From Acytostelium subglobosum LB1 (taxonomy: Eukaryota > Evosea > Eumycetozoa > Acytosteliales > Acytosteliaceae): DNA of 64,000 nucleotides. Location of the stretch: contig NW_012236514.1 in assembly GCF_000787575.1 (NCBI RefSeq), forward strand, positions 186,001 through 250,000. The letters run 5' to 3'. Position numbers and translations under genes: made by a program. The notes beneath the pieces were generated by a model. The model had not been told where the DNA came from, did not search any database, and saw only the letters and a program-made list of their open reading frames with translations. Of this stretch, positions 44,491 to 55,314 are shown one piece after another; positions within the stretch are counted from its first letter, which is position 1; each line of letters opens with the position of its first letter.

Positions 44491-47400
44491 ATGGAGTCGA
44501 TAAAAAAGTTCAATAATCAACTTTGTACTTTGATCAATCATGATGTGATACATGTTGTTGACAATGAGTCTCAATCACCAGACATTGAAGTTGAAACCAA
44601 CAATGTTATTACATCAGTCGAACTCAATCACATTCGAAATCAATTGCATCACACTGTGGACATCATCAATGAGTTTCCATTGCTTGCCAAAGTATGTTAT
44701 ATAAGATTGATTGAATGAATGAATCATGCTAACTCATAAGTCCATCCATCATACATATATTAGTTGTTCATTAGAATACCTGCCATCAGAAATGTTATCA
44801 ATGAGATGATTACGGCTATCACTTTTGTTACAACTTCCAACTCTTGTAGACATGATGATCAACTTATGATTGTTAACTTTAGACAACTATCTTCAATGAC
44901 TGGAATTAGGATATCATTGTTTCAATTGACATCCGCTCTATTATCAATGGCATCATCAGTCGATAGAGTTGAATGGAGGAATGTACAATACGATTATCGG
45001 CTTCTATTTGAAACATCATTCCTAGATATCTTGATCGATCACTATGACCTAAATATCAATCAAGTCGTCGACGACGACAATACACAGATGATGAAGTCAA
45101 TAATCGATCAATACTCGAGATATATCATTGTAGCAATCAATACAATGATTGATAATAGACAAGAATACTTTATGTTTGGTCTTAACAACGATTTGTTGAG
45201 ATCATACAACAACATCTGTTCAGTATTTGGTGCACAACGAGTTGATCAGAGGCTAAGTGATTGGTTCCTCTCTTGCCAATCTCCCATCGATGCCACGCCC
45301 CAAGAGGCCCTGAGGACCACACACTGCAAACTGTCCTATCTATTGATGATTCAAGACAAGCATCACTCCCAGCTGCTTCTCAACAACAAACAACTTATAT
45401 TCGAGTAAGTAGCTTGAGACATTCCATTGTCAAATGGAAACCCTCGCCTAACCCTCGCCCTAACCCTTGCCCTAACCCTCGCCCTTAGTTTCATATTAAC
45501 AATATTTAACAAATGGTATCACATCCAACTGGCCGATGACTCAATGTACAGGCTCAATGACATTATGGAAGTGGTGCTGGACAAGGATAACATAGAGCAA
45601 CAAAGACAATTGTCGTTATTCTTTGAGAATGACAAGACTCCACTCAAAAGTGCCGAGTTGCTAATTCTCCACTCTCCTCAATTAGAGTATACCTTCAACA
45701 AGTATTTCAAACAATCCGATGGTCGGATTATACGCGGTCAGCACAATCTCAATATTTGGAGCTCAGTTATCAAGAAGATGGGTCCATTATTCGTCAAGAT
45801 CTACGACCAGCACGAGAACTTCATCAATTCAAGAATGCGACCTCTGGTCCCAATGGGATGGTCATTTTTGGGTCTCCTGGATGGGATCACCAGTTGCTTC
45901 AAGGCGGCAGAGCAGCCGCTCCCCACATCGTTGGTGGACAGACTCAACCTAATAACCCTACAAGAAGTTTCCAGATCAACAGTTCCTGGATGGGAGTGTT
46001 ACACGGAACTTATTTCCAGAGGAATGATTGGTGTGTTTGAGAGCACGCGCATTGACAAGTTCCTTCAAATCGGCTTGTTGTATCTGATTTGGCAGCGTCA
46101 AGAGGATCACTACCCATTCAATGAGTACGTGATCAATAACTACCCATTGCAGATCAAGACATTGTTGGATGGCTTGCTCCCAAACCCAAGACGAGACATT
46201 CTCAACATCGACCTACTCATCAAGTGTTGTCAACGATCAATGATTGATCAAGGACAAACACTCATGGTTTTATTGGGCTCCATTAGACTTGATCAATCAT
46301 CATGGGCAATGATCATCAATGCATGTCCAAATCAAACAGAGGCCTGGACTATTGTCATCGACACTGTATTTAGTCAGGACTTTCATGTTGTAAAGTGGAC
46401 CGATGTCTTTGAACTTAACGACTATCTATTGTGTGCTGTTGAATGTGACCAAGGCATTGACATCAATATCCATGTGCACCGCTTCCTAAAGCATGCATAT
46501 TGCCTTCAAGCCATTGGATTCAATCGATTCAAACATTGCCAACACATGTTACTTGGCCATTGTAATCAACAGCTAGTAGGTCTCTTCAAAGAGTTCAAGA
46601 AGACTCAACTGATCATCACAAAACGGCCACAACCTCACATGTCTTGGCACACACTTCCACCACTCATCATCAATAAGATTATTGATGAATGCATTCTTGG
46701 CTATGGGGAGACAATCAATCAATCATGGGTGGTGTCATTGGCCATGGTTTGCAAGACCATTCACAAGGCATGTGCATCGACAATCACACACACTCCACTT
46801 CCAATTAAACTACGTACATCATTAGATCACATTGGATCACGATTCTGTCTGTTCCAAGACACACCACTTCAACTTGATGCCACGGATCTGGTGCACATAC
46901 CAATCAATCATCTACCGCGTTCTATTGAACGCCTGACCAATCTGATTGTTTTGTTCACCAATGACTCGATACTGCAACTTGATGAAACATACAAGCCACC
47001 ATCATTCATCCAGGTCAATGGCGCCAAACACCTACAACATATAACATTCATCGAGCATCACTTTACAGAAACTGAGATATCGAGACTGGAAATTAATTCT
47101 TGTCAATACTTTAGCATTCAAAGTCACAAAGATGATGGTGATGGTGATAATGATAATCAACAACAATATTATTTAATCCAACGAATGTACCAATACTACA
47201 TTCAAGATCAGCCAAGCTTGAAATCAATCGATTATCGTATGTTCTCAATCGTCGATCCACTCGGCAACATCATGGACACTGGACACCACCACCACCTCAA
47301 TGTTAGGAGACATTACAACAACAACCATCAATTTATGAACAAAGGCAAGGTACTCTTACCAACTCATTTGGACTCAATTAGATTGAATAGCTTTCATTAT

Positions 47401-47874
47401 CTAGATTGTTTGGAATATATTGGCTTCAACAACAACTACAGTTATGTTGACGAACTGGTCATCGCACTGCCCAAGCCTGATAGTAATATTTTTTATGCCT
47501 TTGAACAGCAAGAACAATTGAAATATCTACATCAGTTCTATGTAAATAGGAATAATTCCAGACCATTCAAGATCTCAATGGATGTTAGAGATTTGAGTGA
47601 TATCCATACATTACTACCAAGTTGTTCAACACCAATAACATCATTGACAATTAGACTTACTAATATACAATCTATTATTAAGAGACAGGTCCAAGGATCA
47701 CTTTACACCGACCTTTCCAGCTTGGCTACACAACTCAATGATTCAAAAATATTTAGTTCATTAACATCATTATCAATCAACATTATAGTTGTTAACAATG
47801 TCATTCCACTTAGCCATGTGGTTCTCTCAATGATGACACTACCATCACTTCAACATCCAATGATTATCCCATAA
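44491..47874 (+). CDS. Large dictyostelid protein with internal F-box-like segment
   Basis: Three exons (44491-44691, 44764-45404, 45489-47874) encode 1075 residues. The N-terminal 650 residues are helical with no domain that I know. Near residues 660-715 the segment MSWHTLPPLIINKIIDECIL...WVVSLAMVCKTIHKACAST has F-box-like form, as in the proteins at 10069 and 12840. Leucine-rich segments follow to the end. The second intron carries telomere-like C-rich repeats. An SCF substrate-receptor role is possible but not shown. Confidence 0.72.
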
Positions 47875-48020
47875 ATAAACAAGTTGATGTTGTGTGGGTT
47901 ACACAGTTGTTGCGCGACATTGGGCCTACTTTGATATTAATGAAGTTGAACATGTTAGGATCATTCATTTATTGTTGAGTCGGACTTAATATTTGTATAG
48001 ATATATATATAGAGAGTAAT

Positions 48021-48736
48021 ATGGCAGCATCAAAGAAGACTATTATATTGTATGGTGACATGATGTCACAGCCATGTCGTGCAGTGTCATGGGTTCTCAC
48101 CTTTGGTGGCATCGAGCACAAGATGCAGTTGACAAGGATTATGAATGCCGATCACAGGACACCAGAGTACAAGAAGATGTATGTGTCATCACCTGAATGA
48201 ACGAACCATCAAACAAGACAAGACCTGACATGTTCACATACAGCAACCCATTCTGCAAGATACCAACATTGCAAGTTGATGATCAATATGTTTGGGAGTC
48301 ACATGCACAGATGCGTCTGTTGTGTGATCTTTATAAACAGCAACAGTTGTATCCTGTTGAGCCAATGACTAGGGTCAAGGTTGACAGCTACTTGGATTGG
48401 CATCATCATAACATTAGATCGCCATTGTTTGAGTACTTCAAGGTCAAGTTCCTCAAGGTTGGCAATGCCGAGAAGCTGCCACAGCTTGAGGAGGACGTGT
48501 CCAAGGCACTGTACCTGTTCCAAAAGTACTGGCTTAGCGAGGATCGCAAGTTCATCACTGGTGACACGGCCACCATCGCCGACATCTCTTGCTTCTGCGA
48601 GATCACCCAGCTGTGGCTAGTCAAGTTTGACCTTTCCAAGTTTCCACTTATCAAGCGATGGATGATGGACATGGAGCAAGTCAAAGGATTCAAAGAATCA
48701 CATGCCATCATCTACAGAGCATTGGCCAAATTATAA
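48021..48736 (+). CDS. Glutathione S-transferase (theta-like)
   Basis: Two exons (48021-48178, 48244-48736) encode 216 residues. The N-terminal thioredoxin-fold half starts IILYGDMMSQPCRAVSWVL. Splicing creates EYKKINPFCKIPTLQVDDQYVWESHAQMRLL, the conserved cis-Pro and Glu-Ser glutathione-binding block. The C-terminal helical half has KFITGDTATIADISCFCEITQ, the GST N-capping motif. The enzyme conjugates glutathione to electrophiles in the cytosol. The Ser at about position 15 (MMSQP) would be the theta-type catalytic Ser. The intron is only 65 bp. Confidence 0.93.
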
Positions 48737-50302
48737 AGAGATAGTTAGGTTAGTTGTACACATTCAATCAAAAATCAATGGCGTTATAATGACTAATGGA
48801 CAATGATTGATTGATTGATTGATTGATAGAATGATTGATGGTATGGCCGGCGGACAAGCCTGAATGAATCAATCAATCAATCGTGGTCGAATCAACAATG
48901 TCCAGTGTTGGCAATGGGCAGCATCACATTGGTAATAATCGATCGACTTTATCAACCATACCCAATCATGGTAATCCCATTCCATTTATCATGTTCCCAT
49001 ACCTCTACTACCACCTACCCTCCCATCCATCCATACCATCCTACCATCCATTATTGAGATAAGGAAGTGCACTCCACTCCTTCTTCCTCTTTCCTTCATT
49101 CTCCATTCTCCATTCTCCACTTACACGTATTGATGTAGACAACAAGATTACCACTATCCATCCAGCACTCGACATCCATATCACTGCAACAACCAACACA
49201 ACATTTATGTTGTTTGTTCACTTGGTACTACAGACTGTAGTACTTCATACACACTAACAAACGAACCCTGGCAGGAAGTACCCCCTACAATGGTTGCCAT
49301 TCACTACTACTATAACTCAATCGTTAACACACAAGCTTAATCATGTGATGTAGTTGATGTTGATGGGCATCCTGAGGGGTGATCATTCTCCACACACACA
49401 CTCACACTCACACACTACCACCATTCAATCAATCAATCAATCAATCACATATATACCATATGGTATCAGTGATGGCGCATCCCATCACAAGTGTGTCCGG
49501 ACACATGGAATAGTCAGTCACTAGCAGTCGGTCAGTCACCGAGCAGGGAGGGAGGGAGGTGATGGTGAACACATCAACCTCAACACACAACATATCTTAA
49601 CACTACTTAGGTAGTGGTACTCTCTTAATTGTTATTTGTTTGGTGTTTCAGTTGTTGTAATAGTAGTAGGTTAGTCCCATTGATGGTGTGTGTCAGGTGA
49701 GGTGAGGTGCGTCAATCCAACATCCACACTCACACACACTACACTCAATATCCATTCATTCACTTCACTATACCTGGGTAGAGAGAAGCATAGCATAGTG
49801 ATAGTAATTAATTAATTACATACATACATATCCTGGCCCATCAATCAATCAATCACTACACGTACGACGATCAATTAATCAGTTTAAACTACAAGCTGTC
49901 CAGTCCGACTTTCACTCGTCCACCAATCAATCAAGCAATCAAGCAATCAATCAATCAATCAAGCAATCAATCAATCTCTTGACCTGAGCCATCTGTTGAT
50001 CTCAACGGGCAACAGAAGGGACATCTACTACCATTTACCTCACTACTCTTCAAATCAACCTTATATCTTTCACTCTCTCACCATCAATCAACTACTTCTA
50101 CTACAACTACACTCAATCCAATACAACCAATCAATCAATCTCCAATCTCAATCTAATCTCATATCTCTTTCATTCTCATTCCATACCTTGACATTCAATC
50201 ATTCAATCATTCACTCATCCAATCAATCAAACAAACAAACTATACGATTGATCAATGATCAGTAGCATAAATATCAACGATTGTTCAAACGTTGGCTTTA
50301 AA
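48737..50302. other. Long intergenic region with several palindromes
   Basis: About 1.5 kb without a supported gene. It is rich in CAAT, CCAT and CACA tracts. Palindromes lie at 49225-49243 (odd centre), 49453-49466 and 49492-49505. The final 300 bp are a C/T/A-rich leader before the PH-domain gene. The region is unusually long for this compact window and could hold complex regulation. Confidence 0.5.
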
Positions 50303-52504
50303 ATGGAGCAGCCACAAGTTAAGGATGGCGCGACAACTACTGTGGATGGAAGACCAAAGAAGGCTCATAAGGATGGAAGACCATCCACACTCAGACGAAC
50401 AATAAGCACAAAGATACAATCATTCGCCACACTAAGGAAGCAATCCTCTTCATCAACTTCACAGTCAGCCACCAACAAAGCTGGTCCACCACCAGTTGAG
50501 CAACAACCAGTCAACTCTCACTCGACACTCAAGCGCACTTATGGTCGCTCCAATACACTCCAGACATCAATGTCCTCCTACGACCTATTTAGTGACCCGT
50601 CCTCACCTTCAACAAATAACAACAATACATTGAATAGACGTAGTATCCGACTAACACAACAGATGCGCCTGGAAGAGGTCACCAAGCTGTATGCCCCACT
50701 GTCTGGATCCGAGTACCTGTCCAGCTCGTCCACCGATGAGATGATGTATATGCCACCACAGTCCATGAAGCAGATGCCCAGCAAGATGCTGTTGTCGTCT
50801 TCTCATACAATGTCATCTTCATATCTTGTGTCCTCCAGTGTCCAATGCCCATCGATTTTTGCCGCTGCAATGGATAAGGACAAGGAGAAGGAGAAGGATT
50901 CCCCCATCAGCTCGCCCTCCAGTAGTCCAGTGTTGACGCCGGCCAAGAGTGTCATGGCTTCAGTCCCACAACTCAATCGTTTCAGCTTGTCGGCCTCACC
51001 AGTTCAGGTTCGCAAGTCGCCTCCACCAATGACAATGATGGTTCGCGATGATTCATTGGCGTCCACTCCAGTGTCTTCATCACTCACTGGTGGCACTCAT
51101 CCAGACGATCTTACATTCATCAAGTTTGGCGTCATCAACAACTGTCAGTTCATTTCCAATCGAATGGCTGAATACCTCCAGATCATCAAGTCGCTACCAG
51201 ACATGTTCATGCTGAGTCATGATATATTATCGACAGAGTATGAATACCTGATCAAGGACACCCGGACAATTATCAATATTTTGGAGCCATTGATGCAGCG
51301 TGGCCATAGTGGTAGCTTCATTGGACAGCATCCAGCACATGGTGTGGTGCTGACTGAGGCCATCGTCCAATCAATCACATCGATCACACAATGTATTCAA
51401 CGAGTGGATAGCGAGTTGAAGCGAAGCAATGTGTCGGAGAAGCGTGTCAACCTGCTCACAATGTTCATCACCGCTGTTAAATACTACTTGGAGTCTGGCG
51501 AGGTCTTGGACGTGCCCAAGTCTATCGACTTACAACTTGGCAACTCAACAGGTGAGCTTGAGACCATCTCAGCATCCAAAGACTACGACAATGACTACAT
51601 TTACAAATCAGGCTACCTTGTCAAAAAGGGTACCAAAGGTCCACTGATCGTCTGGAAGAATCAATGGTTCGTCCTAACAGTTGACCGACTATCAATATAT
51701 TCGAACGAGAGTGTAAATATCCATCAATCAATCATTATGGAATCATTCCAATAACTAACACGAACACTTAAACAGAAGACAAAGTGTAAACCAAAGAAGG
51801 AGATAATGTTAAGCAATATAGTATCGATCGAGCCAACTACAAAGTATGACAATAAGAACTGTTATATTCTAAAGTTGAAGAGTCCAAAGTCAAAGCTGGT
51901 GATCAAGGCAAAGACTGAAAAGGAAGGTGCTCATTGGATGTTGGCAATCGACGGACTTCCGCGCAAGAACTTTGAGACCAATCAATCATGCATCAACCTC
52001 TACATCAAGGACACACTACTCGAGACCATCAGTAGCAACATGTCCAACAACAGCGTATCCAACACAGACCAACCCATGTCGGGAGGAGTAATCAGATGTA
52101 GCAAGGGCGAGGAATGGATTTATCGTGGGGATGGCGAGTTGTACAACTCGGTCGACCTGGATCACGGTGGAGCCAAGGCCAAACAAGTGCGCTACAAGTG
52201 GAACGGACAGCAGTTTGTCCCATCAAAGGAGTGCATGAAGAGCTATGGCAATGGAAAGTGGAATGGTGTGCGTCTTGGCTGGTACTTCAACAACACGCTC
52301 ACTCAGAAGTATCTGTGGCGCCAAGAGTCCAACGAGTACATCAACAACCAGAGCGACGCACTGTCCTACATGTGGACATCACCTCAAGCGCTGCAGTGCA
52401 AGCGAGGTGGTGCCTCACAGTGGTATGTGGAGGGCAATGTTCCACCAACCGTAGTCATGTTCCTCCAGTGTCTTCGTCAATGCCGATTGTCACATCTCCA
52501 ATAA
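50303..52504 (+). CDS. PH-domain protein with conserved C-terminal domain
   Basis: Two exons (50303-51712, 51776-52504) encode 712 residues; an in-frame ATG at 50255 would add 16. The AAAATGG context favours 50303. The first 260 residues are basic and Ser-rich (LRRTISTKIQSFATLRKQ). A helical segment follows (about 270-415). The PH domain covers about 430-535 (YKSGYLVKKGTKGPLIVWKNQWFVLTVDRLSIYSNES, spliced to KTKCKPKKEIMLSNIVSIEP, ending WMLAIDGL). The last 140 residues are Trp/Gly-rich (WIYRGDGELYN, RYKWNGQQFVPS, GKWNGVRLGWYF), a pattern I do not know by name. Membrane phosphoinositide binding is a family-based inference. Confidence 0.85.
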
Positions 52505-53236
52505 ATATTAATATTATTTATTATCATTTACAAATTTGTCCGAGTCATCAATTGAATGTCTTCAAGCTCAATGAATTTGGATGTATTGGGCGGGGCTGGA
52601 CTAGTAGCGAGACAAGTTCTCGTTCAACTATATGCATATGAATCACATTTCATTCATATGGAATATCAATATCAATTTCCATATAATCGGCATTCTCAGA
52701 CTTGTCTGGCAGGTGGGACAATTTGATGTGGATGTCGGGTCAATGAACGAACGAGCGAGTTGAAAGTCATTGACTAGATGGACAAAGTTACATCAAGAGT
52801 GTAAAAATAGACTATAGAACGACCAAACAATAAATAGTAGTGATGAATAATGTAGACAGGTCAGTCGAAGAGTCAATGACATCAGTTGTTTGCTTGATTG
52901 AAGGGGGATGGTCACCCACACTCACACACACCCTCATTCAATCAATCAATCAGATGATAGACACCACTACAATAGTACGATGGGGTATGTTTGATCATCA
53001 TTACCACACTTGTCCAACCAGGATATTGATATTGTCATATGATATTACATGCGAGTTGGATATGGGATTGGGCATTGTCGGACCTGACAAAGTGTAGAAG
53101 ATGTTAATGAATAGTTCAAGATTTACTCTGATCAAACATGTATAAAAGGCAATCACTTTGGATTTGAAAAGACATCATTAGTATCAATACAATAACTACT
53201 ATTACAACTACCTCTACTACTACTACCAACTAAAAA
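52505..53236. other. Intergenic region with two competing hairpins
   Basis: Just downstream of the PH gene, 52635-52660 forms a 9-bp hairpin and a second one overlaps it (about 52655-52684). Further on there is AT-rich DNA and TCAA repeats, then the TATA box of the next gene. No gene is supported. Confidence 0.5.
53141..53148 (+). promoter_or_regulatory. TATA box of the HssA-like gene
   Basis: TATAAAAG stands 96 bp before the ATG in a leader without other features. Position and sequence fit a core promoter for a highly expressed developmental gene. Confidence 0.6.
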
Positions 53237-53611
53237 ATGACTATTTTGAGTAAGTCCATTCCATTCAATCAATCAATCAATCAATACCCTTCTATTCCAA
53301 AAATTTACTAACTCTCAATCTCATCAGGTGCACTTTCAAAGATGAGCCTTTCGACTAGCTCAATCACCAATGCTGCCTTTGGATCATCGTCTGGATCTGC
53401 TGGTGGACAAGGTGCCAATGGTGTTTCCTGCGCTTCATGTGGTGGTGGTGGCATGGGTGGTGTTGTCCGTGTTCCATCTCCATGTGGAGGTGGTCTGGGA
53501 GGTGGTGCACTCCTCACCCTCAATGGAAACATTGGTCTCAACCTTGGAGGACTCCTCGGAGGTCTCGGACTCGGAGGTCTTCTTGGAGGAGGTGGTGGAT
53601 GCCACTGCTAA
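53237..53611 (+). CDS. HssA/2C-type glycine-rich small protein
   Basis: Two exons (53237-53249 and 53328-53611) encode 98 residues. The first exon is just 13 bases (MTIL plus one base), a gene form typical of this dictyostelid family. The product begins MTILSALSKMSLSTSSITNAAFGSSSGS, then has Cys/Gly clusters (CASCGGGG, CGGGLGGG) and Gly/Leu repeats (GGLLGGLGLGGLLGGGGG), and ends CHC. Family members are expressed in development, some under stalk-inducing signals. Their molecular role is not known. The ORF without its first exon would start at an internal Met. Confidence 0.9.
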
Positions 53612-53847
53612 ACATGATATGATCAATAAGTTCATGATCATGATCTTTTACAAACCACAAAGTAACACCATCATCAACATTACTTATTCATTAATAAATA
53701 TAATATTATGAATCAACAATAACATAAACATGTTTCCAGGAGTTTAATGATTTCCGAAAATGGGTGAAGTTGATAAATCAATCAATCATTCCCCATATGT
53801 GTTGTATTCATTTAACAAACATAAAGATAAAGATATAAGATATAGAT

Positions 53848-55262
53848 ATGAAAGCGATAGAGGATGGTGAATATGATGTTGCACTGGGAACTACATTCAC
53901 TGAACCAACAAGGGAACAATATCATACTTTACTCTGTATGTCAATCAACTCGATCGATATCATCAATCAATCTAACTAACACAACAACCAACCTTAACAG
54001 TTAACATAAAGCCAAACAGTCTAGATACAACTAAACCAGGCTTTATACGATCTAATCAAGGTCATATCAGTGTACAATACCATAATCAAAATGTAATGAA
54101 TGATTGATTGATTGATGATGTCGATGTGATGATGTCGTTGTATGAATGATTACTTACTCAACTCAACAATAACATCAGAACCCAAATGAGATGATAAAGT
54201 ATGAAGGTCCACTTGGAAAGAAAGCACAGAACAATACAGTTGAATGTCTATTGATATTTGATAATGGAGTGTTTAGATTGGAGAGGCTATCAAGTTCATC
54301 TCATCTAAAGAAGCAGAGTATGTACTGTACATCACATCACATCACATCATCACATGAACCAATAACTAAACAATCAACAACTATCAGGCGTAGGCGGACC
54401 ACCTCCATCAATCAATGACCCAATATACAATGAGGTCACTTCATTATCTACATCAATGCAATCATCATCTATACACTCGTCGTCTTCAAAGAAGAAGATG
54501 GAGGCAGAGGAAGTGTTCCCGTCTCAGTATCTTAAGAAACAGAAGAAGAACGAACCAGATACATTTACTCCTCCACCAATGTCAGCTCCAAGCGAACTAC
54601 CAACGACATCATCTTCTCGAAGATCACGATCATCAGCCAACTCCACACGAGCACAGCCTCCTCCCATGTCCAACACACCATCATCTTCTGCTTCTCTACC
54701 TCATAGACATGGTTCGAGCAGTGGCTCATCACACTCTAGTCATTCCAAGCACTCTAGCAGCGCAAAGACATCGACACCTCACGACCTGTCAATCTCTGAT
54801 GAGTTTGATGACTTTGCAAAGGAGCTGGAGGACATCAACAAGGACGAGATCGATGCCTCGATGGAGGACATTGATTGGGCCGAGTATCCAGTTGGTGGCG
54901 AGGCTGGAGGCCACGCCTCACTCACGACCTCTAGTGACATGAATGATATCCTGTCGCAGGACATGAAGATTCTGGACAGCCCTCTCGAAACCGATATTTC
55001 CACTACCATTGGTGGTCGCAACACCAACAGCAAGACAATAGCTCCACCCGTTCTTGTAACAACTGTCAACCCTCCAGGCTTTGCAGGATTCAAGGCCGGT
55101 GGGAATGGTGCCGCACCAAAAGTGCACCATCAGATGGCACAGAAGCAACCTCCACCTGGTGTTCACTATCACAGCGACCACAGCGACACAAGCGAGAGCG
55201 ATAGCGAGTCTGTGTCCTCGAGCTACTCATCAAGCGACTCTGAGAGTAGTAGTGATGCATAA
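53848..55262 (+). CDS. eaf: ELL-associated factor (EAF) transcription elongation protein
   Basis: Four exons (53848-53935, 54001-54092, 54179-54317, 54388-55262) encode 397 residues. The N-terminal 105 residues form the EAF domain: EYDVALGTTF, then REQYHTLLFNIKPNSLDTTKPG, then VECLLIFDNGVFRLERLSSSSHLKK. EAF binds ELL and stimulates RNA polymerase II elongation in the nucleus. The remaining sequence is Ser-rich with acidic patches, including DEFDDFAKELEDINKDEIDASMEDIDW and a C-terminal SDTSESDSES run, as in metazoan EAF transactivation regions. Three of the exons are too short to stand out alone, so the N-terminal domain can be missed. It converges with SCAPER, 52 bp apart. Confidence 0.92.
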
Positions 55263-55314
55263 TACAACTTTACTTTACAATTATACAAGGCCTTGTAGGC
55301 TGGCATTGGTCCAT

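Noticed and set aside
49996-50265. 89-codon plus frame before the PH gene
   Set aside because: Ser/His/Asn/Ile-rich translation of the TCAA-rich leader; overlaps the PH gene start in another frame.
52840-53097. 85-codon plus frame before the HssA-like gene
   Set aside because: Runs through TCAA and CACA repeats; possible splice sites did not give a coherent protein.
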